Positions 42,968-53,200 of a stretch of 64,000 bases of DNA are shown here, in pieces. Made by a program: the position numbers and the translations under genes. The stretch is from Candidatus Wolfebacteria bacterium GW2011_GWE2_44_13. GTDB taxonomy: Bacteria; Patescibacteria; Paceibacteria; UBA6257; UBA9933. Within the stretch, counting starts at the first letter, position 1. Each line of letters begins with the position of its first letter. A model generated the notes under the pieces. It saw nothing but the letters and a program-made list of their open reading frames with translations. It was not told the origin of the DNA and did no database searches. The DNA lies in NCBI GenBank assembly GCA_001000675.1, contig LCHW01000001.1, forward strand, positions 284,686 to 348,685, in the 5' to 3' direction.

Positions 42968-43261
42968 ATGATGTCACAATTACCAATTGACCTTACAAAA
43001 GTAAGTAAAGAGACTATTGATAAAAAAATATTGCGCACTGGCATTATTGCCGAACTTGATGCAATTAGCTTATATGAGCAACTTGCTGCTATGGCAACGA
43101 GCGAAGATATTAAAAAGGTACTCCTTGATATCGCAAAAGAAGAAAAAACGCACGTGGGGGAGTTTCAAGAGATGTTATTGCGTCTTGATAGCGAACAGCT
43201 CGAGGAGCTTGGGCATGCACGTGAAGAAATAGACGAATTAACGGGCACAAAAGAAGAATAG
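42968..43261 (+). CDS. Ferritin-like diiron protein (encapsulin-cargo type)
   Basis: A 97-residue two-helix protein. Helix 1 carries the iron ligand Glu in GIIAELDAISLYEQLA, and helix 2 carries Glu and His in AKEEKTHVGEF. The sequence closely follows the ferritin-like domain that I recall fused to the N-terminus of Pyrococcus encapsulin (AELDAINLYEQ, REEKAHVGEF), and more loosely EncFtn. No encapsulin shell gene is in the window. Two such chains must pair to form each iron site. It should oxidise Fe(II) with O2 or peroxide. Confidence 0.85.
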   Translation: MMSQLPIDLTKVSKETIDKKILRTGIIAELDAISLYEQLAAMATSEDIKKVLLDIAKEEKTHVGEFQEMLLRLDSEQLEELGHAREEIDELTGTKEE

Positions 43262-43267
43262 TTCGGC

Positions 43268-43306
43268 AAAATTCGGCAATCATGTAAATGGTTGCCGAAT
43301 TTTTTA
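43268..43306 (+). terminator. Intrinsic terminator
   Basis: AATTCGGCAA pairs with TTGCCGAATT around a 12-nt loop, then a T run. Confidence 0.85.
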
Positions 43307-43464
43307 TTGTATTTTTGTATGTGTTATTTTGTAATACACATACACAGTTGCAATAGCAATTAAATAAAAAACAACTCGGCAAACAGGGTATTTTTTTGCT
43401 GGTATTTGTAGTATAATAAACGGCATACACCAATAAGAAATTTAATCATAAGAACCCGTATCGT

Positions 43465-45930
43465 ATGGAAAAAAAATATACCGTAAAAATGGACCAAGTC
43501 GGCATCAAGGATGTCGCCGAGGTTGGAGGTAAGAATGCATCTCTTGGTGAGATGTTGCAGTTTTTGGTTCCGCAGGGCGTTAACATCCCTGGAGGTTTTG
43601 TTGTTACCGCAAGCGCGTACCGCTATTTCTTGGAAGAGACTGGCTTAAAGGACTTGATTAAGACAACATTGACAGGTCTTAACTCAAAGAACATCCCCCA
43701 GTTGCAGAAAAAGTGTAAATTGATTCGCGAAGCGATTAAAAAAGCTGAATTTCCAGCTGATATGCAAAAGCAGGTTGAAGACGCATATCGTGCAATGGAA
43801 AAGCAGTATGGCAAGAATGTTGATGTTGCTGTGCGTTCTTCTGCTACTGCGGAAGATCTTCCAGGAGCTTCGTTTGCTGGTGAGCATGAAACGTTTTTGA
43901 ATATTCGTGGCGCAAAAGATGTTGCTGTTGCAGTGCGCGCAGCAATGGCGTCGCTCTTTACTGATCGTGCAACCAGCTATCGCGTAGATAAAGGATTTGA
44001 TCACTTCAAGGTGGCTTTGTCTGTTGGCGTACAAAAGATGGTCCGCTCAGATATTGGTAGCTCGGGTGTTATGTTCTCAATCGATACCGAATCCGGTTTC
44101 AAGGACGTTGTTGTTGTGAACGCTGTTTGGGGATTGGGCGAAATGATTGTGCAGGGAGAAGTTACTCCTGATGAATTTTTGGTATTTAAGCCACGCTTGA
44201 AGGAAATGGTTGCGGGTAAGAATCTCGGCATGAACCCAATTATCAATAAACACCTCGCATTGAAGGATGCAAAGATGTTGTATGATACGGGCGCGAAAGG
44301 TGTTCAACAGACGAAGATTGTCAAAACAACGCCAAAGGAGCGCGATTCATTCGTGTTAAATGATAAAGAAATTTTGCAGTTAGCAAAGTGGGGCGTATTG
44401 ATTGAAGACCATTATACCAAGGTGCACAACAAATGGACTCCGATGGATATGGAGTGGGCAAAAGATGGAAAGACGGGTGAGTTGTTCATCGTACAGGCTC
44501 GACCAGAAACCATTCACGCTGAGCGTGATATGACAAAGGTAAAGGAGTACGTCTTAGAAGGAGCTGCAAAGCCAATCGTCACCGGTATCTCTGTTGGAAG
44601 TAAAATTGCTACCGGTAAAGTGCACATGATTATGAGTGTGAAAAATATCACTCAGTTCAAAGCAGGTGAAGTGTTGGTTACTGACATGACTGACCCTGAT
44701 TGGGAACCTATTATGAAAATTGCTTCGGCTATCGTTACTGATAAAGGTGGCCGAACATCACACGCAGCTATTGTTTCGCGTGAGTTGGGTATTCCTTGTA
44801 TTGTTGGAAGCCTTGATGCAACTAAGAAGTTGAAGAGCGGTAAAATCGTTACTGTTGATACGGCAGGCGCTGAGGGATATGTCTATGATGGTGCGGTGAA
44901 GTTTAGCGTGCGCGAACATGACGTTAAAAAGATTCCGAAAACGAAGACAAAGATTACGATGAACATTGCGACTCCGGATACGGCATTTGAGAAATCATTC
45001 TTGCCGAACGACGGTGTCGGATTGCTTCGCGAAGAATTTATTATTGCAGGATCAATTGGCATTCACCCGAATGCATTGTTGAATTATAAGAAGTTGCAGG
45101 CACAGGCAAAAAAGAAAGATGCTGTTGCGAAGAAGATTGTTGCAGCAATCGACCAGAAAACGATTGGCTATACCGACAAGACCCAGTTTTATGTTGATAA
45201 ACTTGCCTATGGTATCGCAAAAATTGGCGCCGCATTTTATCCAAAACAGGTCATTGTACGATTCTCAGATTTTAAGACGAACGAATATCGAACATTGGTT
45301 GGTGGAGAATTGTATGAGCCAAAGGAAGAAAACCCAATGATCGGATGGCGCGGAGCATCTCGTTACTATCACCCTGATTTTTCTGATGCATTTATCCTTG
45401 AGCTAAAAGCAATCAAGAAGGTGCGCGAAGAGATGGGGCTCGATAACGTGCATGTTATGATTCCATTCTGTCGCACTACTGAAGAAGGTAAAAAGAACCT
45501 TGCCATTATGGAAAAGAACGGCCTTGGTAAAAAGACTGGAATTAAGACCTATGTAATGTGCGAAATTCCGGCAAACGTTATCTTGGCTGATAAGTTCCTC
45601 GATATCTTTGATGGTATGAGTATTGGGTCAAATGATCTTACTCAGCTTACCGTTGGTATTGATCGTGATGGAAACGAAAAGATTAAATACATCACCAACG
45701 AAAAGGACGAAGCAGTAACCACGCTTATCAAAGACGTTATCGCTAAGTGCAAGGCACGCAATAAGTACATTGGTATTTGCGGACAGGCACCGAGTGATTA
45801 TCCTGATTTTGCGCAATTCCTTGTTGAAGCAGGCATTGAAGCTATCTCGCTTAACCCCGATACAGTTGTGAAAACGACAATTGCTATTGCGGAGAAGGAA
45901 GCGGCGCTTGCTAAAAAGTCATCTAAATAA
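43465..45930 (+). CDS. ppsA: Phosphoenolpyruvate synthase
   Basis: It makes PEP from pyruvate, ATP and water, through a phosphohistidine intermediate. The 821-residue protein has the N-terminal ATP-grasp part (GGKNASLGEM, VRSSATAEDLPGASFAGEHET), the swivelling domain with catalytic His in GGRTSHAAIVSRELGIP, and the C-terminal TIM barrel with GWRGASRYY, MSIGSNDLTQLTVGIDRD and GICGQAPSD. This feeds gluconeogenesis in a reduced metabolism. A TATAAT lies about 55 nt upstream and a very long hairpin follows. Confidence 0.94.
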   Translation: MEKKYTVKMDQVGIKDVAEVGGKNASLGEMLQFLVPQGVNIPGGFVVTASAYRYFLEETGLKDLIKTTLTGLNSKNIPQLQKKCKLIREAIKKAEFPADMQKQVEDAYRAMEKQYGKNVDVAVRSSATAEDLPGASFAGEHETFLNIRGAKDVAVAVRAAMASLFTDRATSYRVDKGFDHFKVALSVGVQKMVRSDIGSSGVMFSIDTESGFKDVVVVNAVWGLGEMIVQGEVTPDEFLVFKPRLKEMVAGKNLGMNPIINKHLALKDAKMLYDTGAKGVQQTKIVKTTPKERDSFVLNDKEILQLAKWGVLIEDHYTKVHNKWTPMDMEWAKDGKTGELFIVQARPETIHAERDMTKVKEYVLEGAAKPIVTGISVGSKIATGKVHMIMSVKNITQFKAGEVLVTDMTDPDWEPIMKIASAIVTDKGGRTSHAAIVSRELGIPCIVGSLDATKKLKSGKIVTVDTAGAEGYVYDGAVKFSVREHDVKKIPKTKTKITMNIATPDTAFEKSFLPNDGVGLLREEFIIAGSIGIHPNALLNYKKLQAQAKKKDAVAKKIVAAIDQKTIGYTDKTQFYVDKLAYGIAKIGAAFYPKQVIVRFSDFKTNEYRTLVGGELYEPKEENPMIGWRGASRYYHPDFSDAFILELKAIKKVREEMGLDNVHVMIPFCRTTEEGKKNLAIMEKNGLGKKTGIKTYVMCEIPANVILADKFLDIFDGMSIGSNDLTQLTVGIDRDGNEKIKYITNEKDEAVTTLIKDVIAKCKARNKYIGICGQAPSDYPDFAQFLVEAGIEAISLNPDTVVKTTIAIAEKEAALAKKSSK

Positions 45931-46012
45931 AAAACAGTAATAAATGCCTATGTGGCATCAGGAGAAGAGCTCTTTGCATCCTCCTTCAGTCACATAGGCA
46001 TTTACTGTTTTT
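45930..46012 (+). terminator. Very long hairpin terminator after ppsA
   Basis: AAAAACAGTA-AATGCCTATGTG (with a 3-nt bulge) pairs over 22 bp with CACATAGGCATTTACTGTTTTT. The loop contains a second stem, AGGAG/CTCCT. It is far longer than the other terminators here. Confidence 0.8.
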
Positions 46013-46027
46013 ATCTCCTTTTGCATT

Positions 46028-46092
46028 GTCATTCCCGCGAAGGCGGGAATCCAGAGTTATTAATTATAGATTCCCGCCTTTGCGGGAATGAC
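46028..46092. repeat. Dispersed intergenic inverted repeat
   Basis: GTCATTCCCGCGAAGGCGGG and its complement face each other across a 17-nt AT-rich loop. The unit ends 8 bases before the ATG of the next gene, so it occupies that gene's leader. Confidence 0.9.
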
Positions 46093-46100
46093 AGAAGAAA

Positions 46101-46394
46101 ATGATCGATCTCACGCAACTACTTGCAGTACTCGCTGGCTTCATGGGGATACTCATGGGCTTTGCTAATATTCCGCAAGCGGTAAAAATTTATAAGAAGC
46201 GAAGCGCGAAAGATGTTTCGGAATTAACCTACGGTGTTTTGGCGGTGGGGTATTTTGTGCTTTTGCTCTATAGTATTTTGCTCGATAATGTTGCGCTTAT
46301 TGTGACTAACTTGTTTGGGTTGCTTGGAGTGGTCTTAGTCCTTTCTGGTATTATCCGATACGAAAAAAAGGGGATTCGCCATCGAGGTATTTAA
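46101..46394 (+). CDS. SemiSWEET-type sugar transporter (PQ-loop)
   Basis: A 97-residue three-helix membrane protein. The PQ-loop FANIPQAVKIYKKRSAKDVS (residues 21-40) is diagnostic of SemiSWEET, which works as a dimer to move sugars passively. It overlaps in context with the HD gene downstream (3-bp gap), so the two are an operon. Confidence 0.88.
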   Translation: MIDLTQLLAVLAGFMGILMGFANIPQAVKIYKKRSAKDVSELTYGVLAVGYFVLLLYSILLDNVALIVTNLFGLLGVVLVLSGIIRYEKKGIRHRGI

Positions 46395-46396
46395 AA

Positions 46397-46945
46397 ATGA
46401 ATATGCAACTCTATAAGAAGGTTGAACAATTTGTCGTTGATGCATTTACTAAAGCAGAAAAATCGACTGATGTTTTTCATGCGCAGAGAACTGCGTATTG
46501 GATTACACAGTTAAAACCGGATGCGGATGAAGCGTTGCAAATCGCAGGATTTGCACATGATATTGAACGCGCATTCTATGGCGATTGGAAAAAGGGTTCT
46601 AGCGATGCTGATGCGTTGCGCAAGCATCAAGATATGTCTGCTGCCGAAATTACCAAATTCTTACGTGCTGAGCATGCTTCTGAAGAATTAATAGATCGCG
46701 TAAGTTATTTAGTAGCGCATCACGAAGAAGGGGGAGATGTTGACCAAACTGTATTGTGCGATGCTGATTGTCTTGCATATTTTGAAGAAAAGGCAGTTCG
46801 TAATGCTAAAGAAAAGAAACAGCAAGGGAAAAATGCTGAAATGATAAAAAAGATAGACTATGTATTTAGTCGAATCGCCTCGTCAAAGGCGCGTGAAATT
46901 GCACGGCCATTTTATGATGAGGCGATGCATATATTACGCGATTGA
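46397..46945 (+). CDS. HD-domain protein (DUF4202-like)
   Basis: A 182-residue predicted metal-dependent phosphohydrolase. HD ligands: His in DVFHAQRTAYW, AGFAHDIERAF, and HHEEGGDVDQTVLCDADCLAYFE, which matches DUF4202-type proteins. Its substrate is unknown. It follows the SemiSWEET gene almost directly. Confidence 0.75.
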   Translation: MNMQLYKKVEQFVVDAFTKAEKSTDVFHAQRTAYWITQLKPDADEALQIAGFAHDIERAFYGDWKKGSSDADALRKHQDMSAAEITKFLRAEHASEELIDRVSYLVAHHEEGGDVDQTVLCDADCLAYFEEKAVRNAKEKKQQGKNAEMIKKIDYVFSRIASSKAREIARPFYDEAMHILRD

Positions 46946-47000
46946 TTGTGCGGTGTATAATTCCTTTTGCATTATTTAACGAGGTGCGATACGCTAGCAG

Positions 47001-47006
47001 TATACT
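47001..47006 (+). promoter_or_regulatory. -10 box, probable leaderless start
   Basis: TATACT ends 6 nt before the tsaD ATG, with no SD. Confidence 0.45.
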
Positions 47007-47012
47007 GTTTTT

Positions 47013-48074
47013 ATGATCCTCGCTAATAAAGAAAAAGTGAATATATTATCCATTGAAACGAGCTGCGACGAGACAGCCCTTTCTTTTGTTACCGCAAGCG
47101 GGGGATTAAAAAAGCCGACTTTTGTCGTGCATGGCGATGTGGTAGCTTCGCAGATCAAATTGCATCAGCCATTTGGTGGTGTTGTGCCGGCCCTTGCAAA
47201 GCGTGCGCATATAGAACATTTACCTCTTTTGTTTAAGGAAATTGTGGACGGAGGCATGCGCCCAGAAGAACTCGATTTTATTACGGTCACTGTTGGTCCG
47301 GGGCTTGAGCCTGCTTTGTGGACGGGGATTGAATTTGCAAAGCAACTTGCCGAGCAGTATAACAAGCCACTTATCGGAACGAACCATCTCGAAGGGCATT
47401 TATATAGTATCTTGGTATCAAAAGAAAAGCCCGATCCTAAAAAAATATTTCCTGCGATTGCGCTTATTGTAAGTGGTGGGCACACGCTTTTATTACAGAT
47501 GGATGATTTGACGCATTTTAAAAAAATTGGAGAGACAGTAGATGATGCCGTTGGTGAAGCGTTTGATAAAGTTGCGCGCATGATCGACTTGCCGTATCCA
47601 GGGGGTCCTGAGATAGAACGCCTTGCAAAAGAGGGTAATCCTATGGCGATTAATTTTCCGCGACCAATGGTCGGACATAAAAATTATAACTTTAGCTTTT
47701 CTGGATTAAAAACCTCAGTATTATATTATTTACGTGATTCTGCTAAAGCTAAAAAAGATATTGTAAAAGCGGATATTGCAGCAAGCTTTCAACGAGCAGT
47801 TTCTGATGTGTTAATTAAAAAAACGTTACGTGCTGTAGAAGAGTTTGATGCGAAGTCGATTATGATTTCAGGAGGTGTTTCTGCAAATCGCACGTTACGT
47901 GCGGAGTTTGCCGCCTCCATTGAAAAACGATTTCCTATTAAGAAGGATCGACCTGAACTCTTAGTGAGTGAGTTTTCGACTGATAATGCATTGATGATTG
48001 CCGCATCAGGATATATGGATTATTTACGAGGTAAGGAATACAAAATAGAAGCGGATGGTAATCTTAACCTTTGA
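47013..48074 (+). CDS. tsaD: tRNA threonylcarbamoyltransferase TsaD
   Basis: TsaD transfers the threonylcarbamoyl group to A37 of ANN-decoding tRNAs. The 353-residue ASKHA-fold protein has IETSCDETA, the metal-binding AHIEHLPLL and NHLEGHLYS motifs, the SGGHTLLL phosphate loop, EAFDKVARMIDLPYPGGP and ISGGVSANRTLR. Length is normal. TsaB, TsaC and TsaE are not in the window. Confidence 0.96.
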   Translation: MILANKEKVNILSIETSCDETALSFVTASGGLKKPTFVVHGDVVASQIKLHQPFGGVVPALAKRAHIEHLPLLFKEIVDGGMRPEELDFITVTVGPGLEPALWTGIEFAKQLAEQYNKPLIGTNHLEGHLYSILVSKEKPDPKKIFPAIALIVSGGHTLLLQMDDLTHFKKIGETVDDAVGEAFDKVARMIDLPYPGGPEIERLAKEGNPMAINFPRPMVGHKNYNFSFSGLKTSVLYYLRDSAKAKKDIVKADIAASFQRAVSDVLIKKTLRAVEEFDAKSIMISGGVSANRTLRAEFAASIEKRFPIKKDRPELLVSEFSTDNALMIAASGYMDYLRGKEYKIEADGNLNL

Positions 48075-48099
48075 CGTGATTTACTGACTTATATAATAT

Positions 48100-49170
48100 A
48101 TGCTTTCCTATTTACGACATTTTGATTGGAAGTTAAACGCCGCGGTTGCGTTTCTTTCGTTTGTGAGTTTGGTTGAATTGGCGAGTATTAGCATGGATCT
48201 CTTTTGGAAGCAGTTACTTTTTGTGGGTATCGGGGTATTGCTGATGCTCTTCGTGACCTATTTCGATTGGCGTTCATTTGTAAATTATCGTGGTGTTATT
48301 ATGGGTATTTATGGAGGCGCGATTGCGCTTCTTGTGTTGACGCTTCTTATTGCCCCAGAAATTCGTGGAAATAAAGCATGGATTCCTATTGGTCCTTTTC
48401 AATTTCAAGCTTCGGTGTTTGCGAACCTCGCACTCATCGTGGTCTTGGCGAGCTTTTTCCGAAAAAGTCATCGCGCTATTGCGCGTCTCTCTACGCTTGC
48501 TAAATCGTTCATCTATTTCGCTATTCCTGCGGCGCTTATTTATTTGCAGCCCGATTTAGGTTCTGTGTTGCTCATGCTTTCCGTCTGGTTTGGGTTTGTG
48601 CTGGTATCGGGAATTCGCTTACAACATTTAGTTGCGGCACTTACGTTGTTTGCTGTGGTTGGCGCATTGGGATGGGCTGTATTTCTTGAGCCGTATCAGA
48701 AAAACCGTATTGTTGGGGTGTTTTTCCCAGATCAAGATGTGCTGGGGGTCAACTATAACGTTATTCAAGCAAAAATCGCTATCGGATCGGCTGGCTTCTT
48801 AGGTAAGGGGTTTGGGCAGGGCACGCAAGTACAGCTCGGGTTTCTCCCTGAAGCACACACCGACTTTATATTTTCTGCGGTTACTGAAGAGTGGGGATTG
48901 ATTGCCGGCTTCTTACTTATCGGGGCGTTTCTTGCTATGATTGTGCGCATTGTCGCTATTGGACTTGAGGAGCGAAGTAATTTCGGTCAATTTATTTGTT
49001 TAGGTACTGCGATATTCTTTATTGCAAATTTTATATTTAACACCGGGTCTAACGTAGGGCTTTTGCCGGTTATCGGTGTTCCGTTCCCGTTTCTTAGCTA
49101 TGGAGGATCTCATATTCTTGCAGAATTTATCTTGCTTGGCATGGTGCAGTCGATAAAGTTGAGAAAATAA
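48100..49170 (+). CDS. rodA: Rod-shape glycosyltransferase RodA (SEDS family)
   Basis: A polytopic SEDS protein of 356 residues with about ten membrane helices. It begins YLRHFDWKLN, as other RodA proteins do, and shows YLQPDLGSVLLMLSVW, YNVIQAKIAIGSAGFLGKG, LPEAHTDFIFSAVTEEWG and the conserved PVIGVPFPFLSYGGSH near the end. It polymerises peptidoglycan during elongation, with MreB (window start) as its cytoskeletal partner. mltG follows after 5 bases. Confidence 0.93.
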   Translation: MLSYLRHFDWKLNAAVAFLSFVSLVELASISMDLFWKQLLFVGIGVLLMLFVTYFDWRSFVNYRGVIMGIYGGAIALLVLTLLIAPEIRGNKAWIPIGPFQFQASVFANLALIVVLASFFRKSHRAIARLSTLAKSFIYFAIPAALIYLQPDLGSVLLMLSVWFGFVLVSGIRLQHLVAALTLFAVVGALGWAVFLEPYQKNRIVGVFFPDQDVLGVNYNVIQAKIAIGSAGFLGKGFGQGTQVQLGFLPEAHTDFIFSAVTEEWGLIAGFLLIGAFLAMIVRIVAIGLEERSNFGQFICLGTAIFFIANFIFNTGSNVGLLPVIGVPFPFLSYGGSHILAEFILLGMVQSIKLRK

Positions 49171-49175
49171 TAATT

Positions 49176-50207
49176 ATGCAATCTATATTTTCATTTTGTA
49201 AATCGTGTATTTCTGCGAGCCTGCTCTTTTTTGTCATTATGGCGCTATTGTTGGGTGGAGCTGCTTTTGCCGATGCGTTGAAGCCAGTATCTGGTGGAGC
49301 AACTGTTCCCGAAGCGATAGAATTTTCAGTTCGCCCTGGTATGGGAGGAAAAGAAATTGCTCAGGAGCTTGAAGACAATCATATCATCAAATCAAAGACT
49401 GCATTTTGGACATATAGTATTCTTACTAGCAATGCAGGTGCGTTTCAGCCAGGAATTTATACCGTTGGTCCAGAACAATCAGTACGAGATATTATCTCAC
49501 TTATGACCAAGGGTCCGCTTGAAGTTGAGGTGCTGGTTACTCCTGGGATGACCATACTAGAGGCCGAAGATGTGCTTGTTGCGAGTAAAGTTCTTGCAGA
49601 AGGGGATATTGTTGAATTTCCTATTGATACGATTCGGGAGCAATATCCATTTTTAGGGGATGCGGAAATACTTGAAGGGTTCTTATTTCCTGATACATAT
49701 CGATTTTACCCTCATTCTGACCCGAAATTGGTCGTGAGCAAGTTTTTGGACAATTTTGAGGCCAAACTGGCTCCGCTCTTGACAGACTTGCGCAATCCAG
49801 AAAATAATGATACTATTCATTGGCTTATTATTGCTTCAATATTAGAGAAGGAAGTGACCAATAAAAAAGAGGATCAAACAGTCGCCGGTATCTTAGAGAA
49901 ACGGTTGGCAATAGGCATGCCGCTGCAGGTCGACGCATCGATTATCTATGCGAAATGCAAGCGTTTCATGAGCTGTCCCGCCCTAACCCGTGCCGATTTT
50001 CGTATTGATTCTCCGTATAATTCGTACCTTCATAAGGGGTTACCACCTACGCCAATTTCCAACCCCGGTATCGATGCAATAAGCGCAGCACGTTTACCTG
50101 TTCGCTCAAATTACCTGTACTACTTGTCTGATCCTCAGACAGGGCAAACAATATTCTCAAAAACGTTTGAAGAACATAATGCGAACCGAACTAAATACCT
50201 ACATTAA
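49176..50207 (+). CDS. mltG: Endolytic murein transglycosylase MltG (YceG-like)
   Basis: MltG cuts nascent glycan strands and sets their length. The 343-residue protein has an N-terminal membrane helix (about 10-32), a LysM-like subdomain and the catalytic domain with IASILEKEV, whose first Glu is the catalytic residue, followed by QVDASIIYA and SPYNSYLHKGLPPTPISNPG. It is encoded directly after rodA, which fits joint action in wall growth. Confidence 0.93.
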   Translation: MQSIFSFCKSCISASLLFFVIMALLLGGAAFADALKPVSGGATVPEAIEFSVRPGMGGKEIAQELEDNHIIKSKTAFWTYSILTSNAGAFQPGIYTVGPEQSVRDIISLMTKGPLEVEVLVTPGMTILEAEDVLVASKVLAEGDIVEFPIDTIREQYPFLGDAEILEGFLFPDTYRFYPHSDPKLVVSKFLDNFEAKLAPLLTDLRNPENNDTIHWLIIASILEKEVTNKKEDQTVAGILEKRLAIGMPLQVDASIIYAKCKRFMSCPALTRADFRIDSPYNSYLHKGLPPTPISNPGIDAISAARLPVRSNYLYYLSDPQTGQTIFSKTFEEHNANRTKYLH

Positions 50208-50246
50208 ATAAATCGTAAGGCCGTCGAATAACGGTTATTTGTTTTT
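50205..50246 (+). promoter_or_regulatory. Hairpin with T-run before rpoB (possible attenuator)
   Basis: AAATAA pairs with TTATTT and, inside it, CCGT with ACGG. GTTTTTT then runs into the rpoB ATG. It could end the mltG transcript or attenuate rpoB. Confidence 0.45.
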
Positions 50247-50247
50247 T

Positions 50248-53200
50248 ATGGCAAAGCAACTCCCAACAAAAGTTTTTTCAAAGCATCCCGGCGCGTTCAT
50301 CGAACAGCCGTACCTTGCGACACTCCAGGCCGAGTCATGGGACTGGTTTGTAAAGAAAGGTCTTCGAGAACTCTTCGACGAAATTTCTCCAATTAAGGAT
50401 TACACCGGCAATGAAATAGAATTGCACTTCCTTGATTATCACTTTGACGAACCGCGCTATGACGAGGACACAACCCGTTTGAAAGGGTTAACCTACGAAG
50501 CACCGTTGCGCGTTAACGTGAAACTTATTAATAAGGTATTAAACGACGAAAAAGAACAGGAAGTATACCTGGGCGATTTTCCGATTATGACAAGCCGACA
50601 CACATTCATTATGAATGGCGTTGAGCGTGTTATGGTTTCCCAACTTATCCGTTCGAGCGGTGTGTATTTCAGTGGAAATATGCTCCGAGGTAAAAAGGTA
50701 TTTGGTGCGAAGATTATTCCAAACCGCGGAAGCTGGTTGGAATTTGAAACCGAGCTCGATGGCTTTATTGGCGTAAAGATCGATCGACATCGTAAAGCAC
50801 CGGTAACAGAACTGCTGCGCGTCTTTGCTAATCACTTAGACATTACTCTTACCAATGAAAAGATCCTTGAGATGTTTGCGGACATCGATAAAGGTTCGGT
50901 TAAACACATTGAAGCAACATTAAAGAAGGATGCGGCAAAAACCGCTTCTGAATCGTATGTTGAAATTTACAAACGGCTTCGCCCGGGAGATTTGGCGACT
51001 CCGGAAAACGCACAGAGCTTAATTGATTCCATGTTCCATCGTGATGACCGCTATAGCTTGTCCCGCGTAGGACGCTTTAAGGTTAATCAGCGATTGGAAT
51101 TAAAAGATAAAGAATCAACATTACTTGATTTGGAAGATATCGTACAGATCGTACGCGAAATTATTCGTTTGAATAATGACAAGCATGCTGAGCCTGATGA
51201 TATCGATCACTTGGGTAACCGACGCATTCGTGCGGTAGGTGAATTGTTGCAGGGCCGATTGTATGTCGGATTTGCACGTATGCGCCGCGCCATTCAGGAT
51301 AAGATTTCAACTGCGGAAGCAGATGTTGTGTTGACCCCAGTACAACTTATTAACGGACGCCCATTGGTTGCCGTTATGAAGGAATTTTTAACCTCTTCCC
51401 AGTTGTCCCAGTTTATGGACCAGGTAAACCCATTGGCCGAAGTTGAGCACAAGCGACGCTTGTCGCTCCTTGGACCGGGTGGTTTAACTCGTGAGCACGC
51501 AGGGTTCGAAGTGCGTGACGTTCACCCATCTCACTACGGACGCATCTGTCCAATTGAAACTCCAGAAGGACAATCAATCGGTTTGGTAAACCACCTTTCA
51601 AACTATTCTCGTATTAACGAGTTTGGTTTCTTAGAAACACCGTATGCAAAGGTAAAGAATGGTAAGGTCACGAGCGAAATCGAGTGGATGAATGCATTGA
51701 CCGAAACGAAGTTCAAGATCGCACACGGTGGAACCCGTCTCGATGGTAATAATAAAATTATTGATGAAGTGGTAGGTGCTCGTATTAAAGGTGAACCACG
51801 CACCTGTGATCGTGAAGAAGTTGATTTTATCGACGTTTCAAACGAACAGACCGTTGCTGCCGCAACCGCACTTATTCCTTTCTTGGAACATGACCCTGCA
51901 AACCGTGCACTCATGGGAGCGAACATGCAACGACAGGCTGTGCCGCCAGTAAAGACACAGGCTCCGTGGGTAGGAACCGGTATCGAAGATAAGATTGCTC
52001 GTGATTCAGCTCGCGCCATCGTTGCTCCAGAAGATGGAGAAATCATGGAAGTCGATTCAACACACATTGTGTTGAAGACCAAGAGCGAATTGAAGCACTT
52101 TGAATTCACAAAGTTCCAGCGCTCAAACAAATATACAAACATTTCTCAGCGACCAATCGTCAACAAGGGCGATAAGGTAAAGAAGGGTGATGTGCTTGCC
52201 GATGGTCCGTCTATGGATCACGGAACACTCGCACTTGGACAGAACATGCTCGTTGCATTTATGTCATGGGAAGGGCGCAACTTCGAGGATGCTATCATTT
52301 TGTCGGATCGCGTTGTAAAGCACGACGTGTTCTCATCTATTCAGATTAAAGACTTTGTATGCGATGTTCGTGACACAAAGCTTGGACCTGAAATAACCAC
52401 AAACGACATCCCGAACGTATCAGAAGAAAAACTCCGCAACTTGGATGAAGAAGGTATTATCCGCATTGGCGCTGAAGTGCGCGCCGGAGATATCTTAGTA
52501 GGAAAGGTATCACCAAAAGGTGAAACTGAATTGACCGCAGAAGAAAAATTGCTCCGCGCAATCTTTGAAGAAAAGGCACGCGACGTAAAAGATACTTCGT
52601 TGTCCGTACCGCATGGAGAATCAGGACGCGTTATCGGTATCAAGATCTTCTCCCGCGATCGTGGCGATAAGCTTGAACCAGGAGTTATCAAGCGCATCCA
52701 GATTGAACTTGCAGAACTTCGTAAGGTTCGCGCAGGTGATAAACTTGCAGGACGACATGGAAACAAAGGTGTTATTTCACAGATTTGCGCAGCAGAGGAC
52801 ATGCCATACTTGGCGGACGGAACTCCTGTTGACGTTATCTTGAACCCACTTGGTGTTACCTCTCGTATGAACCTCGGACAGGTATTGGAAGTGCACTTGG
52901 GGCTTGCAGCTCGCAAGCTTGGCTATCGCGCAGTAACGCCGGTATTCGCAAGTGCAACTGAAGAAGATATCCGTGGCGAATTGAAGAAAGCAGGATATCC
53001 AGAACATGGAAAATTGGAATTGTACGATGGACGATCAGGCGAAAAGTTTGTTGGTCCGGTGACTGTCGGTATCATGTATATGATCAAGCTCGACCACATG
53101 GTTGAAGATAAGATCCATATGCGTGCGACTGGTCCGTACTCATTGATCACCCAGCAGCCGCTCGGAGGTAAGGCACAGTTTGGTGGACAGCGATTCGGAG

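Noticed and set aside
48092..48097. TATAAT as leaderless promoter of rodA
   Set aside because: The spacer to TTGACG is only 15 nt and the box is 2 nt from ATG, too close even for a leaderless start.
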